From contig JARGXX010000113.1 in assembly GCA_030374765.1 (NCBI GenBank), positions 744,001-808,000 of the forward strand: DNA of 64,000 bases. Direction: 5' to 3'. The notes beneath the pieces were generated by a model. The model saw only the letters and a list, made by a program, of their open reading frames with translations. It did no database searches and was not told where the DNA came from. The stretch comes from Agarophyton chilense. Taxonomy: Eukaryota > Rhodophyta > Florideophyceae > Gracilariales > Gracilariaceae. This document shows, in pieces, positions 55,177 to 64,000 of this stretch. Position numbers and translations under genes: made by a program. Each line of letters opens with the position of its first letter. Position 1 is the first letter of the stretch.

Positions 55177-57093
55177 ATGAGTTCCAACCGCGACTTCGCG
55201 AAAAACCAACCCATCGGATTCCCCGACATAGTAGAATACTACATACACCCCTCGTTAAGCGCGAACCATGGGGGACGCAAGAAGCGTTTATACGCAGTCA
55301 GACCGGTGTTCCGGGTACTCTTCGTCATCACGATTTCCTTGCCGCCCGACCAACTCTTACAGTTCTCAACAGCATTCTGTTCCTCACCGCTCTTCAGCTC
55401 GATCTCTCGCGATGGATGCGAACGCCGGGTCCAACTTGTTTCAGCCCTTCTCTGAGGATGTGCCTTCTGGGGCTCCGTCAAACACTGCTGGTTCTGCGTC
55501 GCAGCCTATTGCTCAACTCGGTCCATACCGTTCGTTCCCTATCCCGTACTCCGGATTCCGGTCGGTACCGTTACCTCAGCCAACCATGGCTCCGATGCCG
55601 AACGCGGCTTACGTCGCCTCTGCGGGTGTGATTCGAGCTTCTTCTCGTCGTTCTCAGCGGAGCTACCCCCACACTGCGGATTTCTATGGACGAGATCCTC
55701 TCGTCAACGTTGAACTTTTCGCGCAAGCGCCCTGGTTTGATCCAGTTGCTATCCGCGATGACGCGTTTATACAACAGTATGTACACGGTGGGTACTTCCC
55801 TGACGGTATTCTGGAACACGCGATTTATAGCGACGACTGGGCGAGCCATATTGCTTTGCCAGACAACGCGATTGCGCGATATTCAACGGAAACCTTGTCC
55901 GAAGCCCGTACGCGGTTCACCAAGCGGATTTACTAGCGTCTTCACCGATTCATCAGTACGGTTCTCCTCCCGCAGGACTGGGAACTAGATACCTGGAAAG
56001 CCCGTACCGACGGTGAAGGTTACTCGTATATCGAGACACTCGTTGAAGTCGATGTTTGCGGTTGGCGCGGTGTGCGCGGTGTGCGTGATGCAGATCTCTG
56101 CTTTCAGCAACCTCTTCTCCGTGCGGAGTTCCGCTTCCTCCGCAAGCGTGACATTCCCTATTGGGATTATCCCCGTTGGGAACGTCGTACACGATCACGT
56201 TTGGGCTATTTGGTGCCGTATCAAATGATCGAGATTGACCGCATCCGGCGGAACGCGCGCTTCGGGCGCTACATCTGTATTCCGGAGCATTGGGCGGCGA
56301 TCGAGAGTCCTCGTGGTTGCCCTGGGGAGCTTTCACTGGCGATTTCCTACATCGGGTCCGCGTTTGTTAACGACCCGTTCTCGGGATGTTGGACGGTGGT
56401 TTATACCGAGTTTATCGCCAAGATGGCCGTCTTCCTCCTGTGGGATGCTTATGATACCTTTATGGTTTGGTACATGTCGCCCACAGCTCGAAAGTATGCG
56501 AGAGAACTCGATCTTTCCCTTGTCCTGGGATCCCGTGCGAACCATGCCGACTTCCTCCATCTTGTGGATTTGATCGACAGTGTCGGTTGGTCTGGAGTGC
56601 CAGCTGATCAATCCGCTCGCGGAACCCGTGCAAGATACTATGACCATTCTTGTGTACGAACAGCAAGTGCTGGAGATTTCGTTTGGTGCGACCCCTGGAC
56701 ACGCCATTTGATCACCTCCGAGCAGGCTCGCTTTCTTCGGGAGAACCCGCGTGACATGCCACCGAACCAGCTTACTGGATACGTGTACGGTGTTACTCCA
56801 TCCGAGAACGGAGAGGAACCGTATGAGGAAGCGCCGGGAGCTGAGGCTGAACTCGGTTACAAGGACGACCCAGAGCTGGCAGGCGTAGCGACTTCCGTCG
56901 ATCAATCCGCAGCGGCGGGAGTTGCTCAAGAGAACTTTCATAGGTTTACCCAAAACCGAGTGCAATGCCGGTCGAAGATCCAGGCTTAGATCCGCTGAGG
57001 CAGTTCCTCTTATATGCGGGCTTTCCCGTGGACCAAGATGAGGGTGATCGCGCACAGCTTCTTGCGAACCTGCGTGCTCGCACGTCTCTTTGA
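55177..57093 (+). pseudogene. Element D antisense ORF (best-kept copy of its C-terminal half)
   Basis: On the strand opposite to pol, a frame begins MSSNRDFAKNQP at 55177, only 72 bases from the LTR, and ends at 57093. The 56072-56989 part is one open stretch of 305 residues: LRAEFRFLRKRD, IPYWDYPRWERRTRSRLGY, LVPYQMIEIDRIRRNARF, IPEHW, ESPRGCPGELS, LLWDAYD, ARELDLSLVLGSRANH, GDFVWCDPWTR and ENPRDMPPNQLTGYV. An acidic stretch follows. The C-terminal end carries LRQFLLYAGFP, as in A and B. No known domain, membrane segment or signal peptide is visible. Function unknown. It converges on the chromodomain end of pol about 330 bases away. About three breaks. Confidence 0.82.
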
Positions 57094-57204
57094 TGATCCT
57101 AGAAAAGACTCCTAGTCAACACCCTTGCAGTGGTATCTTGATACAAATAAAACTCCGGTGATTTCGTGTCTTCACGTTCCCTTCTTATGTTCTAGTCTTC
57201 ATGT

Positions 57205-57312
57205 CTTTTCGCTTCTCGAGTTCTTCAATCCTTCTTCTCGCTTCTCGAGTTTCATACTTCTCTTCTCGTTTCTCGAGTTCTTCAATCCTTCGTCTCTCGC
57301 TTCTCGAGTTCT
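57205..57312. repeat. TTCTCGAGTT minisatellite between antisense ORF and pol in element D
   Basis: Four copies of a C/T-rich unit containing the palindrome CTCGAG (CTTCTCGAGTTCTTCAATCC and variants) lie in tandem in the spacer between the two converging frames. Element B has a less regular C/T tract at the same place. It could affect transcription ends of the converging units, but this is only inference. Confidence 0.65.
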
Positions 57313-57424
57313 TCCTAGGTGATAATCTGTAAATGTCCTTTGCCTGCATGTCTTCACGTTTCCTCTTCATGATTTCTTGTTTTCTTCTCGCCTTTCGAGA
57401 TTTTACTACCTTTGTAGCCCATAC

Positions 57425-58400
57425 TTAGAAATGGGATCTGCCCATGAGCCCGATTATCGAGGAGTCTATGTCCCTGGGGAGTGGTAATTGCATGCGTCGA
57501 TGATATCGCACGAGCTGCGAACGGGGGATATGAGCTATAGGTTCCCACGTATCCGCTTCCGGAGGAAAACCGTACCAACGGACTCGATACAATAATTCTC
57601 TAGTATCTTCATGCTCGCCATGTTCACATATGCGATCCATTACATATTCCTGGGCGTTTCCCAACGCTTTTGCTGTTGGCGCGAGACTCCTGTTAACAGG
57701 TTTGAAATGCCTTAGGGCTGACCCAAGCGTCTCTGTGTTAGCAGTCTCAGCGTCGCTAAGCGTTCGCTCGTCGACTAACTGTCGTTCTGCCCGCAGGGGC
57801 AGTGTACTCATTCCTTGAGAACCTGTCTCAGATAAAGAGCTATCCTGTTTGCCAGGTTCCAAAGAAGCATACTTCTTGCTACTTCTCAATTCCATTCGTG
57901 GATGAACTTCCTTCGGTTTATCCGATTCTGACCGCTGTTCGGTGTACGATGGTGCTTGCACCACGACAGGAGGCGACACCTCTTCTTCTTACTGCCCACG
58001 AGGGATGGGAGCCGATATCGGCGGAACAGCGAGTGGCGCTTCACCTGACGGTTCAGCCTGAAGCGGCAACGGCGCACTTTCGCGTGCACTCGTTTCCAAG
58101 TCCTTGGGGCCAAATTCCAAAACATTTTTCCTGCTTTCAGGTTCCATTTCTGTACTTACGGGTGTGCGCGTGCCACGGGGCATATCCCGATATTTCGGAA
58201 GCTGTCCGTGATTGGCGTACGCAACCGCCGGCGGTGGGAGATCAGGAGCCTTCTTCTCCGCTCGAGCCATTGGTGGGGGTTCACTCTCCCCAGAGTAACT
58301 TGGGCTTTTGCCTTGACGTTCCGTCGCACTTGCCTCCTTAGTTCTACCAGGTACCTGGACTTCCACTTGCGGGTCAGGCGCGACTTCAACGCGATCGCGC
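57425..58400 (-). pseudogene. Element D linker and chromodomain
   Basis: The chromodomain in 57425-57979 reads EYVMDRICEHG, LLYRVRWYGFPPEADTWEP, HIPRSQLVRYHRRM. It is very like that of B and ends pol. The linker upstream (Pro/Glu/Arg-rich) spans to the integrase C-terminus near 58409 and is partly out of frame. Confidence 0.82.
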
Positions 58401-58408
58401 GATACACG

Positions 58409-59815
58409 TTAAATTTCCTCACCTGTCTTGATGACCACTGTGTCTTCATCAAGGTCCACCACTTTGAAGGGTCCAGTCGCTATCGGCAACAACTTATGAC
58501 GAGATTCTTCCTGTTTGTCCTGTCTTTCAACTCGCACGAAGACGTGACTTCCTACTCGGATTGCCGGATTTCCTCTTCGCCTTCTCGCGTCATAGTTTCG
58601 CTTATAGCGAGCTTTCGTCTTTGATAACTCTTTAGCGGCTTCTTCCGCTCTGGCCTTCAGGTCATTCCTCCATTTCAGATGGTACTTAGCTTGGGTCGGC
58701 GCGTCCAATTCTGTCTCGTCGTCGAGCGCAACCGGTAAAGCCGGAGGGTTACGTGAGAGCACGAGGTCGAACGGTGCCGTCTTCGTAGAGGTATGCACTT
58801 GCGTATTGTACGCGTAGCACAGAGTATCTGTAAACATGTCCCATTCTTTCGGGTGGTCCGCGATGTAGTGTCGTAGTGCTGCTATCAGCGTGCGGTTGAA
58901 ACGCTCCACCTGAACGTTGCATTGCGGATGATACGTCGTGGTAAACACGTTTCGAATGCTCATAACGCGGCAAACATTCTGAAAGAACTTCACAACGAAT
59001 TGCTTCCCATTATCTGATAACAGAACTTCTGGTGGTCCGTATATTAATACCCAGTGTTTGATAAACGCCTGTGCGATTACGGTTGCGGTTATCCGCTTCA
59101 GCGGCACAGTCCGCACTAGCTTCGAGAAGCGGTCAGTGATTACCAATAGGTAGCGATAAACTCGCCTTGAGCGAATCAATTCCCCTAGGATGTCGATACT
59201 GACGTATTGTAAAGGCACTTTCGCCTGGAATAACTTCATCGGTTTCCGCTTCCTGTAAAGCTTCACGCGAATCTTCGCACATGTTGTACAAAACCTCACT
59301 GTAGCATGGCAGTCCGTTGCCAAAGTAGGCCAGTAAAAATCTCTTCTTAGAGTCATGAACAACTTCTTTCCTCCTGGATGACCAGACAGCCTGCTGTAGT
59401 GTGCCAGATGGAGTACTCGACTCTTCAAGACGTGTGGAATCACGATTTGATCATGCTTTTCGACATTTCTTAACAGTATTCCTCGGGAATCGAGTGAAAA
59501 GGGGTGCTCCTCCCCCCCGTTAAGACGAAAGCGTATCGACGCACAAAACGTATCGGCGTGTTGCTCATTGAGGAGCTCAGTGCACGAGATTCGCTCGAGT
59601 TGAACTGAAGGGTCAGTGTCTGCTAATGCAAGGAACGGGTCTGCATCCAAATAATCATCAAGGGTCTCTTGTCCCTCTTCTTCAAAAGATGGTGAATGGG
59701 TCTCCGTGTAGAAGCAAGGTATCTCTTCATCGATTTCGCCTTGGGTTTCGCCCAGTGTTTTGAGTCGCGATAGCGCGTCAGCTTGGACATTGGCCAATCC
59801 CTTCTTATAATTCAC
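58409..59815 (-). pseudogene. Element D integrase (468-codon open stretch)
   Basis: One long open stretch starts at the end of RNase H (NVQADALSRLKTL), then carries the integrase zinc-binding part (LHLAHYSRLSGHPGG, CTTCAKIRVK). The core has AIDI-like SIDILGELIRS (first Asp), LLSDNGKQFVV (second Asp) and YHPQCNVQVERFNRTL (Glu). The C-terminal module follows (GSHVFVRVERQDKQEESRHK, LLPIATGPFKVVDLDEDTV). All catalytic acids are present. It is the best-preserved integrase in the window. The rest of pol is broken. Confidence 0.9.
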
Positions 59816-59827
59816 TTCGAAATCGAA

Positions 59828-61550
59828 TTAAGAAAGGTGTAAGCGCCATCGTGTGAGACGACCAGACGGGTCTATAGTGGACAGTAACCATCGTAGAGAC
59901 GAATGATCCGTGTTGACGGTAAAACTTTCTCCTTGGAGATACGGTCGCAATGTGGTTAGAGCCCAAACGACTGCAAGGCATTCCTTTTTTGAAACTGAAT
60001 ACTTCTTCTCAGCTGCGTTCAGCGATCTTGACCAGTAACCAATGGGTTTGCGTTCACCATCAGGGTGTGTTTGAAAAAGGGCACACCCTACTTGGTATTC
60101 GCTAGAGTCGGTATCCACTGATCATGGCAGGTTGGGGATGGGCAGCGCCAAGACTGGGGCTGTAATAATCTTTGTCTTCAGCGTGTCGAACGCTTCCACT
60201 TCAGCTTTTCTGAATTGTTCCAGCTGTACTGGTTGTCCTTTACGCAGCTTTGCGTTGAGCGGTGCCGCTATATGCGAGTATCGCGCCACGAATCGTCGGT
60301 AGACGTTGCACAAGCCGAGGAAAGAACGCAATTGATTCTGTGTCGACGGAGGTTGTACTTTGCGGAGAGCCGCTGTTTGTGCCTCTTGAATGGCAAGCTG
60401 TCCCGGTTTGATCACGTGTCCTAAGTACCGGACGGTGCCAGCGAACCATTCGCATTTCTTGAACTTCAAGGTGATACGTGCGCTCTGTAGTGCTTTGAGG
60501 ATCTCGTCGACATGCCGTAAATGGCTTTCCACATCCTTGGAAAAGATGATCACATCGTCCAAATAGACTAAACAAGTCTTCCACTTGTATCTTGAGAGCA
60601 AGATGTCCAGAGTACGCTGGAAAGTAGCCGGTGCATTCGTTTAGCCAAAAGGTATCCTTTTGAAACGGTAGAGACCGGCGTGAAACGCAAATGCGGTTTT
60701 GTCTTGGTCTTCTTCCGCTACAGGCACCTGCCAATAGCCAGAGTTGGCTTCCAACGTGGTGAACACGTTTGCTTCTCCTAAGCTCCCAATACATTCGTCC
60801 ATTCGAGGCAACGGGTATGTATCCCGAACTGTAACTGCGTTCAGATTTCGATAATCGATACAGAATCGTAAAGAAGCATCAGGTTTCGGAACCAGCACCA
60901 CTGGTGAGGCCCAAGCAGATTGAGCTGCTTCGATTACTCCTTCTTCCAGCATTTTGCTGACATTCTCCTCCTCGATTTGGCGAGTTTGCGGTCCCGCTCT
61001 GTAGGGTGGTTGGGAGATGGGTCGTGACCCTGGGACCAAATCAATGTGGTGTTCCGTAGCGGAGATCTCTCCTAGTTTTCCACTCCACATGGATGTATAC
61101 TTCTTCAGCATAGACCTGATCTTCGTTCTGTAGTGTTTCGACACATGTGCTAAGTCTAGCTCATCGACCAGGCTCTCTGGATCCTTTGCCGTTTGCAATT
61201 GATCTCCAGACGGAGTTTGCAGTTCTTCGTCTGTGTCACCGACATGCGTTAATCCCAATACTTCTGCGGTAGAAATATGAGTAGGGACCACCACTGTGGG
61301 ATGAGGCAAAGCTGTTGCAACAACCTGATTCTTCGGTATATGATAATCGTTATCGGTGAAGTTACTCACTAGTATCCAAAAGGGGCTACCAGGATCAACC
61401 TGAGCAATGCCGTTAGCGACTAGCAATCCACTGGATTCGTACATCCGAGTATTCGGTTGAATTACCACGAGTCCGTGTCGCTCTGTTCTTACTTGAACCC
61501 AAGTTTGGGTTTGCGCCTTCAGCATGGCACTCTTCGCTACTCGAATCCTC
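59828..61550 (-). pseudogene. Element D reverse transcriptase and RNase H
   Basis: Reverse transcriptase: YRAGPQTRQIEEENVSKM, ASLRFCIDYRNLNAVTV, GLYRFKRIPFG, then CLVYLDDVIIFSKD with the catalytic Asp pair, and YLGHVIKPGQ. RNase H: MDTDSSEYQVGCALFQ, PIGYWSRSLN, SKKECLAVVWAL and NTDHSSLRWLL. Order and sequence agree closely with element B. Confidence 0.9.
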
Positions 61551-62202
61551 GGCGAGACACGTCCTCGGGATTTGCCGTATTTCATAGATGGTGGAAGTGG
61601 AGGTGCTTCGGGGCAACGACGCATTGGCTTGCGAACAATTAGTACCATTGATCCATCATCTAGTTCCACTAGTTTTCTTCGCAGGCGAATGGCTTCGACA
61701 AACTTGTCGCAATAATCACATCCCAGTACCAATGATGCAGCTAACGTTTTACAGATGATGAAGTCGACTAGGACTACAAAGCGTCCCAAACGCACCACGA
61801 GTCGAACTGTTCCCATTGTCTTCACAGCTTTTTTGTTGGCATCCCGGATGTCCGGTGAAGGACCGTATCGAATACGTTCTAAGTCAGCAGGAGCGAGCTC
61901 CGATTCCCGTATAAGTTCGGACCAGCACCTGTGTCCAGGATAGTCAATCGACGAGATAACAGATTCCTGTCAGAGCCGATGTCGGCATAGACCTTAAAGT
62001 TTCTTTTAGACACTACCATGAGGTAACTTTCCCGTTTTGACGGGCAAGTATAACGTCTCCAAGGACGATGTAACTCACAGTCAAACTCTACTCGCTTTTC
62101 GTCCGGCGGATTGATTTCGTACGGCGGAAATTTCTGAGGCCTCAAGAGAATCTTGGGCTTCCAAGCGCGGGAGCAGGGAGGCGAGCTCTCCCTGGTCAGC
62201 AC
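61551..62202 (-). pseudogene. Element D aspartic protease region
   Basis: The active-site motif reads TILDTGAGPNL in 61879-62202. It is followed, in the next open stretch, by LVVRLGRFVVLVDFIICKTL and ASLVLGCDYCDKFVEAI, which fill the place of the second protease motif. The same order occurs in element B. Confidence 0.78.
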
Positions 62203-62243
62203 TACGGGATCGACTAGTGCCGACCCCCTAGGGGCTCCCTCAC

Positions 62244-63551
62244 TTAGTTTTCCGGTTGCACCGGCTTATTCCCCTCAAAGGCGCCTCTTCCTACCAGGGT
62301 TCCGGGTTGTAACACTTCAGCATTCTGAGCAACCGGGTTGTCCGTCCGGCGCATTGGTGTCTGATAAAACCAACTTTTGGCTTTCCAGTACATGCCCGCC
62401 GGTACGCGGCTCCTTTCCTCCTCTGAGAGTGCTTCATAATTCGTCATGGTACGACTCAGATCCTTTGCAGGAAGCGTGCATTCTGCACTCAAATGGTGTT
62501 TTCCATATCATCAATAACAAATCAAACCGTCATGACAGTTGGTCAACATAGGTTGTGAATGGTATGCCGTGCGAGTATCCACCCACCCGGGTTTCCCGTT
62601 CTTAAAACCTCCTTGTGGTGGCACCGTATAGAGACTGTACATAGAGCGACGGCCCTTCATAGCCATTAGAGCTTCCTCGTCCTGAGACTCCGAGTTGGGA
62701 GATCCACTCTAGGTACAGAAGAGTCCGTATATTCCATTAAATGGACAGCCTCCTCATGCGAGTCACTCCCTTTGGGTGCCAACGACGAATCTCGTGAGTC
62801 AACTGGAGATTCCAGATGTAGCAGTTTGCTGCGCTGATTAACTCTGGCGGAGATCTTCTCCTTACCTATTGAGGTTCCAAAAGCCACCGAATGACGGGGG
62901 CTACCACGCGCTCTAGCCGCGTCTCCTTCAGCTTTCGCAAACTGAACTAACTCCAAAAAGGAGACTCTTCCATGCTTCTCTCGATATAGAGCTACCAACG
63001 ACTTGATGCTCGGGTCCATGCCGTCGATGTACAAGGTAATCTTGTCCTCCGTCGAGTGGACGTTTCCACAGCGGACTGAAGCTTTGTTAAGCCTTGAGCT
63101 GTACTCAGCTTTGCCCTCCTCAGGTTTTTGGGTCACATTCCTTAGGTCCAGGATCGCCTGACGTATCGAGTTTGAAGTCGCGTAACTGCGCAGCAAATAC
63201 TGCACCGCCTCTGGACATGAGGTAACGCCGCCTTCATCGGCTGTAAATGATCCGCATACGGAACGATATTGCTCTAAAGACAAACCCATCAGGAAGTGTG
63301 GTAACGACACAAATGCCTGTGGGTTCACTCATCTCTAGAATGTCTGCTTCGGCAACAAATCGAGTGAGATACTCGATAACGAGAATGGGGGTTTTCCCAT
63401 CAAATGCTAAATCATTAAGGCCGATCTTCAATCGTTTGATGTGATCCTTCACCTTCGCGGTTTCGCGTCCTGAGCGCTTTTTGCTCTTCACCTTCAGACG
63501 ATAGTACCTGTAATTCAGGGCCTTCCGATAAAGCAGATTCAAAGATGTCAC
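62244..63551 (-). pseudogene. Element D gag region, N-terminus missing
   Basis: Capsid-like sequence begins near 63551 with LLYRKALNYRYYRLKVKSKK and GRETAKVKDHIKRLKIGLND. It continues as one 220-codon open stretch (62666-63328) with PHFLMGLSLEQYRSVCGSF, YLLRSYATSNSIRQAILDLR and ASVRCGNVHSTEDKITLYID. A zinc-knuckle-like remnant, KHHLSAECTLP, lies near 62480. It parallels element B's gag but lacks the first 300 residues, because the element stops here. Confidence 0.8.
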
Positions 63552-64000
63552 AACAGTATGGGTCGAGTCAAGAAAAGTTGATTTTTGAGATTGCTTGACT
63601 TCAACTAAATTACTGTATCATAATTATCAGGATTTCCCTCGCCTCCCGGACACACAGTACTGAGGACATCAAGTGGTCAAGCTTTTATTTTTTCTTGTCT
63701 CCGCCGAAAATAAGCCTAATTCTAATTTGGCCCCAAAGTTTTGGGAATAGTGTCTGTGACATACACGTGTGCATATCGTGGCACTTAATGTGACACTTGT
63801 TTTGTAAGCTGCCGTATGAGCTGCCGCTTTTAGCCGTAAGTACGGTTCTTTTTTGCAAATAATGCTTCATTGGCACCTTACCTCTTGACGGGCTCACGGT
63901 CACGAGTCGCGCCCCTTTCGTTTCGTTGAATCAAGAGGAAGCGCAACGTAGGCACCACACATGATGTGCACATACTTTTACTGCCGGCCAGTTTAAACTC
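63552..64000. other. Flank of element D, nothing recognised
   Basis: No LTR or gag sequence continues past 63551. A short minus-strand frame (63685-63903) contains a Cys/His stretch, CHIKCHDMHTC, but is too short to support as a gene. Confidence 0.45.

Larger units (their letters stand above)
54578..63551 (-). mobile_element. Element D: Ty3/gypsy chromovirus, 5' end missing, with antisense ORF
   Basis: A minus-strand element with its 3' LTR at 54578-55105. Going up in coordinates it shows the opposite-strand extra frame (55177-57093), a chromodomain (57425-57979), integrase (58409-59815), RNase H (59828-60118), reverse transcriptase (60122-61550), protease (about 61850-61990) and gag (62244-63551). 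The gag N-terminal part, leader and 5' LTR are absent; unrelated DNA begins near 63552. Pol is close in sequence to element B. It has roughly eight visible breaks. Age cannot be read from LTRs. Confidence 0.9.

Noticed and set aside
57205-57312. CRISPR-like array
   Set aside because: The units are short, C/T-rich and contiguous without unique spacers. It is an ordinary minisatellite.

Overview
This window looks like nuclear DNA of a eukaryote with few introns. A red alga or a similarly compact protist is my best guess, but nothing here proves the lineage. It is mostly transposon-derived. I recognise one clear host gene, at 25940-28273: a 777-residue, apparently single-exon protein with a C2-like N-terminal part and two C-terminal WW domains. 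It has a C/T-rich leader, and four CACGTG boxes lie in 118 bp upstream.

Layout. 1-5974: element A, a Ty3/gypsy chromovirus on +, its 5' part outside the window. 5983-6200: a Ty1/copia integrase scrap. 6209-6775: a solo LTR. 7696-8990: a pogo-like DNA transposon relic. 10147-11090: a Tc1/mariner relic. 11201-22185: element B, a chromovirus on - with two nearly identical LTRs. 22186-25463: AT-rich, then low-complexity intergenic DNA. 25407-28273: the host gene and its promoter. 28274-30498: no gene seen. 30499-31328: a solo LTR. 31460-32510: a decayed gene, possibly nuclease-like. 32736-43720: element C1, an older chromovirus on - that carries a nested solo LTR. 43939-44550: a tyrosine-recombinase fragment. 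44640-46740: an A+C-rich, Pro/Thr/His-coding block. 46741-51918: element C2, same family as C1, on +, without its 5' part. 51919-54577: AT-rich, no convincing gene. 54578-63551: element D, a chromovirus on -, without its 5' end. 63552-64000: nothing recognised.

The most interesting observation is shared by all five chromoviruses (A, B, C1, C2, D). Each carries, between the chromodomain end of pol and the polypurine tract/3' LTR, a long extra reading frame on the OPPOSITE strand. It runs tail-to-tail with pol and does not overlap it. The encoded proteins are recognisably related, closely among A, B and D and more distantly in C1/C2. They match no protein family I know. Their start faces the 3' LTR, which suggests antisense transcription from that LTR. 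The closest precedents by position are the antisense ORFs of plant Tat-lineage elements and HTLV-1 HBZ; I see no sequence relation to either. Other notable points are a shared polypurine tract, a Pol III-promoter-like (box A/box B) motif in the C-family LTRs, and a nested solo LTR with a clean target duplication and a matching empty site in the sister copy.

The retroelements are treated as fossils: none is whole in this window. B is the youngest (LTRs about 98% alike by eye) and C1 clearly older (about 85-88%).
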